NCBI GenBank assembly: GCA_900766355.1
Contig: CAAFVD010000029.1
Location: 1-64,000 of the forward strand
Direction: 5' to 3'
Length of the DNA stretch: 64,000 bases
From: Candidatus Gastranaerophilales bacterium
GTDB taxonomy: Bacteria; Cyanobacteriota; Vampirovibrionia; Gastranaerophilales; Gastranaerophilaceae
Part shown: piece by piece, positions 52,280 to 59,650 of the stretch
Position numbering within the stretch: the stretch's first letter is position 1
How the letters are laid out: every line of letters starts with the position of its first letter
Translations under genes and position numbers: made by a program
Notes under the pieces: model-generated
The model's database searches: none
What the model was told of the DNA's origin: nothing
What the model saw: the letters and a program-made list of their open reading frames with translations, nothing else

Positions 52280-52446
52280 GGAATTAAGAATAGCTGGAAG
52301 TATGAAAAAGATTTATTTTTTTAACAATTTTATTAAACTAAAAACACTATTTTAAAGATATTACTCTGTTCGGCTATTAATGATTAATAGTATCTTTAGC
52401 TAGATAAAACAACTTATTATTAGTGTATTTTGAGGTTTTTTATAAC

Positions 52447-52475
52447 TTGCAAAATGAATTTATTTCTGATAACAT
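52447..52475 (+). promoter_or_regulatory. Promoter of gatC
   Basis: TTGCAA (52447-52452), 17 bp, TAACAT (52470-52475) with TG one base upstream (extended -10). Transcription starts near 52482, so the gatC start must be 52498. Confidence 0.6.
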
Positions 52476-52497
52476 ATTACCCAATGAGGGAATAAAA

Positions 52498-52779
52498 ATG
52501 ATTACAATAAAAGATGTAGAACACGTTGCAAAATTAGCAAGACTTGAACTTACCGAAGATGAAAAAGTTAAGTTCACAACTCAATTAGGTGATGTACTTA
52601 AGTATGTTGACCAAATGAATGAAGTTGATACAACTGGAGTTGAACCAATGGCACATGCTATTGATTTTGTAAATGTTATGCGTGATGACGCAGTGAAGTA
52701 TGAAGTAAGTAAAGAGGAATTGATGAAGAATGCTCCTTGCGAGGAGGACGGGTTCTTTAAAGTTCCAAAAATTAACTAA
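52498..52779 (+). CDS. gatC: Asp-tRNA(Asn)/Glu-tRNA(Gln) amidotransferase subunit C
   Basis: A 93-residue protein with the GatC pattern: MITIKDVEHVAKLARLELTE, then TQLGDVLKYVDQMNEVDTTG and VEPMAH. It belongs to GatCAB, which amidates mischarged Glu-tRNA(Gln) and Asp-tRNA(Asn). ATG 52498 has a GAGGG site, and a promoter lies at 52447, so an upstream in-frame ATG (52423) is before the transcript. gatA and gatB are not adjacent. A terminator follows. Confidence 0.93.
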   Translation: MITIKDVEHVAKLARLELTEDEKVKFTTQLGDVLKYVDQMNEVDTTGVEPMAHAIDFVNVMRDDAVKYEVSKEELMKNAPCEEDGFFKVPKIN

Positions 52780-52787
52780 AATATTTG

Positions 52788-52815
52788 AAAGAGGGAGTTC
52801 TTCCCTCTTTTTTTT
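52788..52815 (+). terminator. Terminator of gatC
   Basis: AAAGAGGGA (52788-52796), loop GTTCT, TCCCTCTTT (52802-52810) with a T-run through 52815. Nine-bp perfect stem, classical form on the plus strand. Confidence 0.85.
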
Positions 52816-52846
52816 ATGTCGTGATTAGAGAGTAAAGGGAGTTTGT

Positions 52847-54451
52847 ATGACAAAATATATTTTTATCACTGGTGGTGTAGTAAGTTCTCTTGGTAAGGGT
52901 ATTATAGGTGCATCTCTAGGACGTTTGTTGCGTTCTAAAGGGTTTAGTGTTGCCATACAAAAATTTGACCCGTATATAAATGTAGACCCTGGAACAATGA
53001 GTCCGTTTCAACATGGCGAAGTTTTTGTAACCGATGATGGTGCAGAAACAGATTTGGACTTAGGACATTATGAAAGATTCATTGATTCAAATTTTAGTCA
53101 AGTTTCAAATGTTACTTCAGGTAGTGTGTATCAGACTGTTATTAATAAAGAACGTAGGGGTGATTATTTAGGCGCTACTGTACAAACAATTCCTCATATA
53201 ACAAATGAAATAAAATCAAGAATTATAAAAGCTCAAAAGCATTTTAATACAGATTTTCAAATAATAGAAATTGGTGGAACAATAGGTGATATTGAGAGTT
53301 TACCTTTTATTGAAGCAATTAGACAGTTTAAGACTGAACAAGGTGTTGGAAATGCGATAAATATTCATTGTACATTATTACCATATCTTCCAACTTCAGG
53401 GGAATTGAAAACAAAACCTTCACAACATAGTGTTAATGTGTTGAGAAGTTATGGTTTACAACCAGAGGTTTTGGTATGTAGAACTTCAAAATCTATTCCA
53501 AAGACAGAAAAAGAAAAATTGGCTTTATTCTGTTCTGTGCCAAAAGATGCTGTTATAGAATGTAAGGATATGAAAAGTATTTACGAAGTACCTTTGGTGC
53601 TTGAAGAACAAAATTTCGCAGAAGTTGTATTGAAGCTTCTACAAACCCCTGATAGACCAGCTAATCTTGAGGATTGGAAAGAATTAGTAAATCGAATTAA
53701 GAATCCACAAAAAACAATAACTATAGCTATTGCAGGAAAATATACAAAACTGTCAGACGCATATATTTCTGTTGTCGAGTCCCTAAAACATGCTGGTTAT
53801 CGAAATAACGCAAAAGTAGAAATAAAATGGATAAATTCAGAAGAATGTAATGAATATGGTGAATGTAAAAAACTTTTAAAAGATGTTCAAGGGCTTGTTG
53901 TTCCTGGAGGTTTCGGAGTTAGAGGTATTGAAGGAAAACTTAATGCAATTAGATATGCACGTGAAAATAACCTTCCATTTCTTGGAATTTGCTTAGGAAT
54001 GCAATGTGCCGTTATTGAATTTGCTAGAAATGTTGTTGGGTTAAAAGATGCTAACTCAAAAGAATTTGATGAAGGTTGTACTTATCCCGTAATTGATCTT
54101 ATGCTTGAACAAAAGAATGTTAAAGGGTATGGTGGAACTATGCGTTTGGGAGCTTATGACTGTATTGTAAAACAAGGTACAAAAGCTGAACAAGTATATG
54201 GTGCTAATAAAATTTCGGAACGACATAGACATCGTTATGAAGTAAATAATGAATATATTGAACAATTATCAAAAGCAGGGCTTGTATTCTCAGGTATGTC
54301 ACCAGATGGAATGTTGGCAGAAATGGTAGAAATTCCACAAAATGATTGGTTCGTTGCTGCTCAATTCCACCCTGAATTTAAGTCAAGACCTAATAGACCT
54401 CACCCATTATTTTTAGGTCTTGTTACAACTGCTTGTGATAGAATAAAATAA
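52847..54451 (+). CDS. pyrG: CTP synthase
   Basis: 534 residues, the standard length. The N-terminal synthetase domain opens TKYIFITGGVVSSLGKGIIG with the ATP-binding loop and FDPYINVDPGTMSPFQHGEV. The C-terminal glutamine amidotransferase has the nucleophile Cys in FLGICLGMQCAVIEFARN and the His/Glu pair in AAQFHPEFKSRP. It aminates UTP to CTP. It is 18 nt upstream of ilvC, so they may share a transcript. Confidence 0.98.
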   Translation: MTKYIFITGGVVSSLGKGIIGASLGRLLRSKGFSVAIQKFDPYINVDPGTMSPFQHGEVFVTDDGAETDLDLGHYERFIDSNFSQVSNVTSGSVYQTVINKERRGDYLGATVQTIPHITNEIKSRIIKAQKHFNTDFQIIEIGGTIGDIESLPFIEAIRQFKTEQGVGNAINIHCTLLPYLPTSGELKTKPSQHSVNVLRSYGLQPEVLVCRTSKSIPKTEKEKLALFCSVPKDAVIECKDMKSIYEVPLVLEEQNFAEVVLKLLQTPDRPANLEDWKELVNRIKNPQKTITIAIAGKYTKLSDAYISVVESLKHAGYRNNAKVEIKWINSEECNEYGECKKLLKDVQGLVVPGGFGVRGIEGKLNAIRYARENNLPFLGICLGMQCAVIEFARNVVGLKDANSKEFDEGCTYPVIDLMLEQKNVKGYGGTMRLGAYDCIVKQGTKAEQVYGANKISERHRHRYEVNNEYIEQLSKAGLVFSGMSPDGMLAEMVEIPQNDWFVAAQFHPEFKSRPNRPHPLFLGLVTTACDRIK

Positions 54452-54469
54452 GTTTTAGAGAGGGAAATT

Positions 54470-55492
54470 ATGTCAGATTTAAAAATATATTTAGATAAAG
54501 ATATTAATACAGAACTTATAAAATCAAAAAAAATAGCCATTATAGGGTTTGGTTCTCAAGGATATGGACAATCAATGAATCTAAAAGATTCTGGTTGTAA
54601 TGTGATTTTAGGGTTAAGACAAGGCGGTGTTTCTGATACAAAAGCTAAAGATTATGGATTTACGACAATGTCTGTAGCTGATGCCGTAAGACAAGCAGAT
54701 ATAATACAAGTTTTGATTCCAGATGAGGTTCAGGCAAAAGTTTATGAAGAAGAAATTAAACCAAATTTGAGGGCTGGTCAGTATTTGATGTTTGCTCATG
54801 GGTTTAATATTCATTATAACTGGATAGTTCCACCTAAAGATGTAAATGTTATTATGGTTGCGCCAAAAGCTCCTGGACATACTGTAAGAAGTGAATATTT
54901 GGCTGGTAAAGGTACACCTTCATTGATTGCTATATATCAAGATGTAACAGGAGATTCAAAAGAAGTTGCACTATCTTATGCTTCAGCTATTGGTGCTGGT
55001 AGAGCTGGTATTATAGAAACTACATTCAAAGAAGAAACTGAAACAGATTTGTTTGGAGAACAAGTTGTACTTTGTGGTGGTTGTACGGCTTTAATCAAAA
55101 ATGCTTTTGAAACACTTGTAGAAGGTGGTTATTCTCCTTATATGGCATATTTTGAAGTCTGTCACGAATTAAAACTTATTGTTGATTTGATTTATGAAGG
55201 CGGTATAGATGCTATGCATTATTCAATATCAAATAATGCTGAATATGGCGATTTGACAAGAGGGCCAAAACTTATAACAGAAGATGTTAAAAATAGAATG
55301 AAGGATATCTTAAAAGATATTCAAAGTGGTAGTTACGCAAAAGAATTTATGAATGAAATGCTATCAGGTAGTGAAAACTTTAAAAAACTAAGAGAAGCAA
55401 ATAATAATCACTTGATAGAAAAAGTAGGTTCAGAAATACGTAGTTCATTTAAATGGGGCAAAGATAAAATAATAGATAAGTCTAAGAATTAA
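54470..55492 (+). CDS. ilvC: Ketol-acid reductoisomerase
   Basis: A 340-residue class I enzyme: NADP-binding loop IIGFGSQGYGQSMNLKDSG, then PKAPGHTVRSEYLAGKGTP and the Mg-binding DLFGEQVVLCGG and EVCHELKLIVDLIYEGG. It catalyses the second step of Val/Leu/Ile synthesis. It is about ten residues longer than typical forms; the extra residues are at the C-terminus (KWGKDKIIDKSKN). AGAGAGGGAAA is the ribosome binding site. A bidirectional terminator follows. Confidence 0.97.
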   Translation: MSDLKIYLDKDINTELIKSKKIAIIGFGSQGYGQSMNLKDSGCNVILGLRQGGVSDTKAKDYGFTTMSVADAVRQADIIQVLIPDEVQAKVYEEEIKPNLRAGQYLMFAHGFNIHYNWIVPPKDVNVIMVAPKAPGHTVRSEYLAGKGTPSLIAIYQDVTGDSKEVALSYASAIGAGRAGIIETTFKEETETDLFGEQVVLCGGCTALIKNAFETLVEGGYSPYMAYFEVCHELKLIVDLIYEGGIDAMHYSISNNAEYGDLTRGPKLITEDVKNRMKDILKDIQSGSYAKEFMNEMLSGSENFKKLREANNNHLIEKVGSEIRSSFKWGKDKIIDKSKN

Positions 55493-55501
55493 ATAATATA
55501 A

Positions 55502-55531
55502 AAATAAAGGTGACAAAAGTCACCTTTATTT
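55502..55531. terminator. Bidirectional terminator between ilvC and the RHH gene
   Basis: AAATAAAGGTGAC (55502-55514) pairs perfectly with GTCACCTTTATTT (55519-55531) across an AAAA loop. A/T tails on both sides serve both converging genes. Confidence 0.85.
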
Positions 55532-55572
55532 ATACATTTACATTGCCTCTAAGGCTTTATCTACAATATTAA

Positions 55573-55761
55573 TTAGTCAAGAAGTGCATCTAGCAATTCA
55601 GCATTACGTTGAGCATAAGCTGAACTTCTTACTCGATTACGATGAATATATGTTCTCAATGCTTCACGAATAAGTTCAGAACGTGAACGATTTTCGTTTT
55701 CTGCAACATTATCGATTTCATCTAAAAATCTTTCAGGCATTGATATTAAAACTCTTGACAT
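55573..55761 (-). CDS. Ribbon-helix-helix (CopG/Arc/MetJ-type) regulator, 62 aa
   Basis: The fold is clear: a short strand (SRVLISMPERFLDEID), then two helices with RSRSELIREALRTYI, as in CopG/ParD/NikR proteins. Such proteins are often DNA-binding antitoxins or plasmid copy-control factors; no toxin gene is adjacent, so it may be an orphan regulator. The C-terminal 20 residues (SSAYAQRNAELLDALLD) are unusual. A promoter resembling ATACTTTGTATATATGTAAGC lies upstream (around 55815). Confidence 0.85.
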   Translation of the reverse strand: MSRVLISMPERFLDEIDNVAENENRSRSELIREALRTYIHRNRVRSSAYAQRNAELLDALLD

Positions 55762-55949
55762 ATTAAATTCCCCTTTATATTTTGTATAAGATTATTACTC
55801 TTAGTTCCCGCTTACATATATACAAAGTATTTAACAAGAAAAAAATTGCCAAAAATTTACTAAGAAAGTTACAAATGTTAACAAACCCGTACCGTCAAAA
55901 AATCCAAAATGTGTTTTTGTAGTACAATAAAGCAAGAAATGGAGGAGAT

Positions 55950-56777
55950 ATGTTCAGTACTGATATTCATTATGAAGTAGTATCATTCTCAGTAGGTGAC
56001 ACAAAAGCTGGAACAAAAATGGGTAAATTGCAATTAAAAGACCCATCAACGGAGGCTATTTTAAACTGTGTTTTATGGGAAGAAGCTCTTAATAGACTGG
56101 ACGTAAAATTGTTTAGAATAGGGAATATTGTTAGAATTGTTACTGCTTCTTTTAATGAAAGGTTTAATAACTGTTTAATAACATCTTTAGAACTTATAAA
56201 AGAAGCAAAGATGGGATTGTCAGAGGAAGAACGTAATAGTGTTTTTGACGAAATATTAGGTTATATTAACAATATCCAAAATCAAGATTTAAAAACTTTT
56301 CTTCTTAATTATTTTGAAGAACATGCAGAACAAATAAAAGTTTCTCCTGCAGCAAAAACAATGCATCACAATTATATTGGGGGGCTTTTGGTTCATACTC
56401 TTGAATGTATAAAAATTGCAGAGGCAAACATCAATATATTATATCAAGATATAAACAAAGATGAGGCTTTAGCTGCGTGTATACTTCATGATATCGGTAA
56501 GATTTATGAATATACGATTAATGTAGAAAACGGTATGATTGATTATGATGATACTTTCAAAAAAGAATGGTTAACTCACTCTCAATACGGTTATACATTA
56601 TGTATGAGTAAAGGTTTTAAAAGGATTGCAAAAATGATTGCAGCACACCATGGAAGAATAGACTGGGGTGCAATTGTAGATTTAAACGAAAAAGATTTAG
56701 AGTCTTATGTTTATTTTATTCACCATATTGATGATTTATCAGCAAAATATGGTAAAACAAGTGTTACAATGTTATAG
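55950..56777 (+). CDS. YhaM-like 3'-5' exoribonuclease, OB fold plus HD domain
   Basis: A 275-residue protein. Residues 1-90 form an OB fold (SFSVGDTKAGTKMGKLQL). An HD domain follows with HHNYIGGLLVHTLECIKI, ILHDIGKIYEYTI and HHGRIDWG. This combination is that of the YhaM family, a manganese-dependent 3'-5' exonuclease on RNA and single-stranded DNA. GGAGGAG precedes the ATG. It is followed by thrB after 9 nt. Confidence 0.88.
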   Translation: MFSTDIHYEVVSFSVGDTKAGTKMGKLQLKDPSTEAILNCVLWEEALNRLDVKLFRIGNIVRIVTASFNERFNNCLITSLELIKEAKMGLSEEERNSVFDEILGYINNIQNQDLKTFLLNYFEEHAEQIKVSPAAKTMHHNYIGGLLVHTLECIKIAEANINILYQDINKDEALAACILHDIGKIYEYTINVENGMIDYDDTFKKEWLTHSQYGYTLCMSKGFKRIAKMIAAHHGRIDWGAIVDLNEKDLESYVYFIHHIDDLSAKYGKTSVTML

Positions 56778-56786
56778 GGATAAGAA

Positions 56787-57725
56787 ATGAAAGTTAGCGT
56801 AAAAGTGCCGGCTACATCGGCAAATTTAGGACCAGGGTTTGATTGTTTAGGTATTGCATTACCTATCTATAATACTGTTACAATAGATGAAACAGTTTTA
56901 CCTGGAACTGGTGTTGAAATTAATATATTATCTCAAGATGAGAATTTTGATGATTTAATTATTGACCATATTCCAACAGATGAAAATAGCATTGTTTATA
57001 AAGCTGTTGAACTTTTGTATAATTCTATAGGTCAAACTCCTTCAGAATTAAAGATTAATATTCAAACTCAGATTCCTGTAACAAGAGGTTTAGGTAGTTC
57101 TGCTGCCGTTATTGTTGGTGCGTTGATTGCTGCGAACCATTTATTGGGAGAACCTGCAGATGAGTCAGCAATTCTTTCTATTGCAACAGAAATAGAAGGT
57201 CACCCAGACAATGTTACTCCAGCCGTTGTTGGAGGATTAGTCCTTTCTTCTATGGAAGATGATGGTAGTATTTTATACAGAAAAATAGATTGGCCAGAGG
57301 ATTGGGCTATAACAGTTTGCATTCCTGATGTTGAACTCGCAACAGAAATCTCTCGTTCTGTTTTACCTGAAAATGTTCCTATGCAAGATGCTGTATTTAA
57401 TACAAAACGTATGGGTATGTTAATTCAGGCAATTCATGCACAAGATGAAGAATTAATGAAGGCTGCTCTTACAGATAAATTACACCAGCCATACAGAGCT
57501 AAGCTTGTGCCTTGGATGGACGAGATAAATCAATCTATTAAGCATGACGATGATATCTTTGGTTGTGTGCTTAGTGGTGCTGGCTCTACAGTTTTGGTTA
57601 TATCTAAGCAAAATGCTACAGATAGAGTAAGAAATAAAATTAGCGAAGTAATGACAAACTTAAATGTAAAAGCAGACATTAAAACTCTAAAAGTAGAAAA
57701 CGACGGGGCTACCATCGTTTCTTAG
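56787..57725 (+). CDS. thrB: Homoserine kinase
   Basis: A 312-residue GHMP kinase. SVKVPATSANLGPGFDCLG is the N-terminal signature and PVTRGLGSSAAVIVGALIA the phosphate-binding loop. GHPDNVTPAVVGGL and GAGSTVLV follow. It phosphorylates homoserine for threonine synthesis. It is downstream of the YhaM-like gene. Confidence 0.96.
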   Translation: MKVSVKVPATSANLGPGFDCLGIALPIYNTVTIDETVLPGTGVEINILSQDENFDDLIIDHIPTDENSIVYKAVELLYNSIGQTPSELKINIQTQIPVTRGLGSSAAVIVGALIAANHLLGEPADESAILSIATEIEGHPDNVTPAVVGGLVLSSMEDDGSILYRKIDWPEDWAITVCIPDVELATEISRSVLPENVPMQDAVFNTKRMGMLIQAIHAQDEELMKAALTDKLHQPYRAKLVPWMDEINQSIKHDDDIFGCVLSGAGSTVLVISKQNATDRVRNKISEVMTNLNVKADIKTLKVENDGATIVS

Positions 57726-57777
57726 TTATTAAGATATAAATCCGTTGTGTTTATTTAATGCTGCATTAGATTTATTT

Positions 57778-59643
57778 TTATTGTTTTAGACTTAAATGTT
57801 CTCCTTTTGTTCCTTCAGCTGGTGGGTTTTTAGGATCTATATCTTTTGTGAAGTTTTGAGTATATACATGACCTTTTCTATCGTTTTCGATATTAGGGGT
57901 GTCAATCATATATACGTGAGCTCTTGATGGTCCTAAATCAACTTTTACTTTGTTATCTTCAACTTGGATATAACTCTTTTCACCATAGTTTTTAACTAAG
58001 TTTTTCATAGGTTGAGTTTCTTTTATTCCTGGAACATCAATTTCAGCGGTTGAACGTCTGTTTTTGTTCAAATTAACAATAACTAAAGCAGTTTTTCCGT
58101 CAAGATGTCTTGCAAAGGCAAGAACTTGATCATCTTTATCATGATGTTTAGCTAAATCAATAAATGAACCTTTTTGCATTAAATTACCAAGAGATTTTCT
58201 CATTTCTAATGCACTAGTCATAACTTTACCTATTTCTGGACAATCTCCGCCAGGTTGTCTGGATAAATTAAAGATATCCATTTTGTTTTTATGAACTTCC
58301 ATAAAGTGTTTTGGATCACCTTTTGGAGTTTTGGTAACTGTATCAGCTTCTTTTACAACTTTATTAGCATATTTGTAATCATATTTATCACCAGATTGGA
58401 AACCGTCTAAGAAGTATGGGTTTACCATTGGTAAAGTTGCTTGAACCACAGAAACCATGTTACAGAAGTTTTCACCACCACGCATCATTAAAGATTCGTC
58501 ATCGTGAGTTGTAAATGAACCTATTAAAGATTTCCCAGTTGGTAGTCTATGTGACATATCAAGGTTTTCAAGAACATAATCTTTTACTTCTTTTGCGTCT
58601 TTCATTTCATGGAAAATGTGATATTGTCCATAAATGGTATCAAATCCAGCTCTTAAAGAATCTTCAGGTCTGTCATAAGGCATGTTTTGTTGAGGAGAAG
58701 CGCATTCATAAGTGTATGCTTCACCTAGCCAAGCAAATTCTGGGTCTTTTTGTCTAGAATAAGGGATTAATACGTCCCAAAATTCAGTAGGTTTTGCTCT
58801 AGCAACGTCAGAACGTATGCCATCTAGCCCTAAATCAATACATGCATCTACATATTTTTTATGCATATCTAATAAAGGTTTATTTAATGTTCTTTTTGAT
58901 TCGTCTTCCCAAGGGTTAAACATTCTAATATCTGTCCAACCTTCAGGAACTTTAGCTTCGTTGTTTCTTCCAATTGCCATCATTTCAGGGTGAGCATAGT
59001 ACATATCTACTGAACAACAACTAGGAAGGTCTAACATAACTTTGATATCACGCTTGTGACATTCGTTTATAAATGCTCTAAACTGGTCGTCAGGAGAACG
59101 AGGGTCATCTTTATCAATCAATGTTGGATCGATAGCTAAATGCTTTCCATCGTCTGTTATAAATTTCTCAGGTGCGTATAGAGAACCTGCAGTGCCCATG
59201 GCATTTGTTTTGCCTGTTGGGTGGATTGGTAGTACGTGGATAGCATTAAATCCTTCAGCTTTTAATTCATCGAGTCTATTTATAGCACTCAAGAATGTTC
59301 CAGGTTTTTCTCCTGCGGCTTTGGTAATCATTTCATCACCATTAATATCTTTTGCCGTAAATGTTCTAGGCACAATACCAATCATAACAACATTGTTATC
59401 TTTGAACATTTGTCTCATATTGTTTTTATAATTAACAGGTTTAGAACCTATATCTGATACTTTTTGCGTAGCATCAACAACAGGTTGATTTATTCGGGCT
59501 TGATTTTCAAGATAACTATTTATCAAACCTGATTTAGATTGGTCTGAATTTTGTTGAACAGGTTGTTCTTGAGGAACTTTGTTCATTTTATCCATTTGGA
59601 TTTTTATTAAATTGTTTGAACCAATGTTATTAATACCTGTCAT
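57778..59643 (-). CDS. GH13 alpha-amylase-like protein with N-terminal extension
   Basis: A 621-residue protein without a signal peptide. The first about 75 residues are Gln/Asn-rich and lineage-specific. A GH13 barrel follows: MIGIVPRTFTAKDING, FNAIHVLPIHPTG, LDGIRSDVARA with the nucleophile Asp279, LGEAYTYE with the acid/base Glu308, and TTHDDES with His380/Asp381. The C-terminal beta domain ends at about 590. The chemistry is alpha-1,4-glucan hydrolysis or transfer; the exact reaction is unknown. DDE instead of the usual NHD in the last motif is notable. It follows two membrane-protein genes by 7 nt. Confidence 0.85.
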   Translation of the reverse strand: MTGINNIGSNNLIKIQMDKMNKVPQEQPVQQNSDQSKSGLINSYLENQARINQPVVDATQKVSDIGSKPVNYKNNMRQMFKDNNVVMIGIVPRTFTAKDINGDEMITKAAGEKPGTFLSAINRLDELKAEGFNAIHVLPIHPTGKTNAMGTAGSLYAPEKFITDDGKHLAIDPTLIDKDDPRSPDDQFRAFINECHKRDIKVMLDLPSCCSVDMYYAHPEMMAIGRNNEAKVPEGWTDIRMFNPWEDESKRTLNKPLLDMHKKYVDACIDLGLDGIRSDVARAKPTEFWDVLIPYSRQKDPEFAWLGEAYTYECASPQQNMPYDRPEDSLRAGFDTIYGQYHIFHEMKDAKEVKDYVLENLDMSHRLPTGKSLIGSFTTHDDESLMMRGGENFCNMVSVVQATLPMVNPYFLDGFQSGDKYDYKYANKVVKEADTVTKTPKGDPKHFMEVHKNKMDIFNLSRQPGGDCPEIGKVMTSALEMRKSLGNLMQKGSFIDLAKHHDKDDQVLAFARHLDGKTALVIVNLNKNRRSTAEIDVPGIKETQPMKNLVKNYGEKSYIQVEDNKVKVDLGPSRAHVYMIDTPNIENDRKGHVYTQNFTKDIDPKNPPAEGTKGEHLSLKQ

Positions 59644-59650
59644 TTGTTAC

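Noticed and set aside
52423..52497. Longer gatC start at ATG 52423
   Set aside because: A promoter (52447-52475) lies inside this extension, the extra 25 residues do not belong to GatC, and ATG 52498 has a good GAGGG site.
55573..55761. RHH protein as the antitoxin of a toxin-antitoxin pair
   Set aside because: No small toxin-like gene is adjacent on the same strand; the neighbours are ilvC and a YhaM-like nuclease on the other strand.
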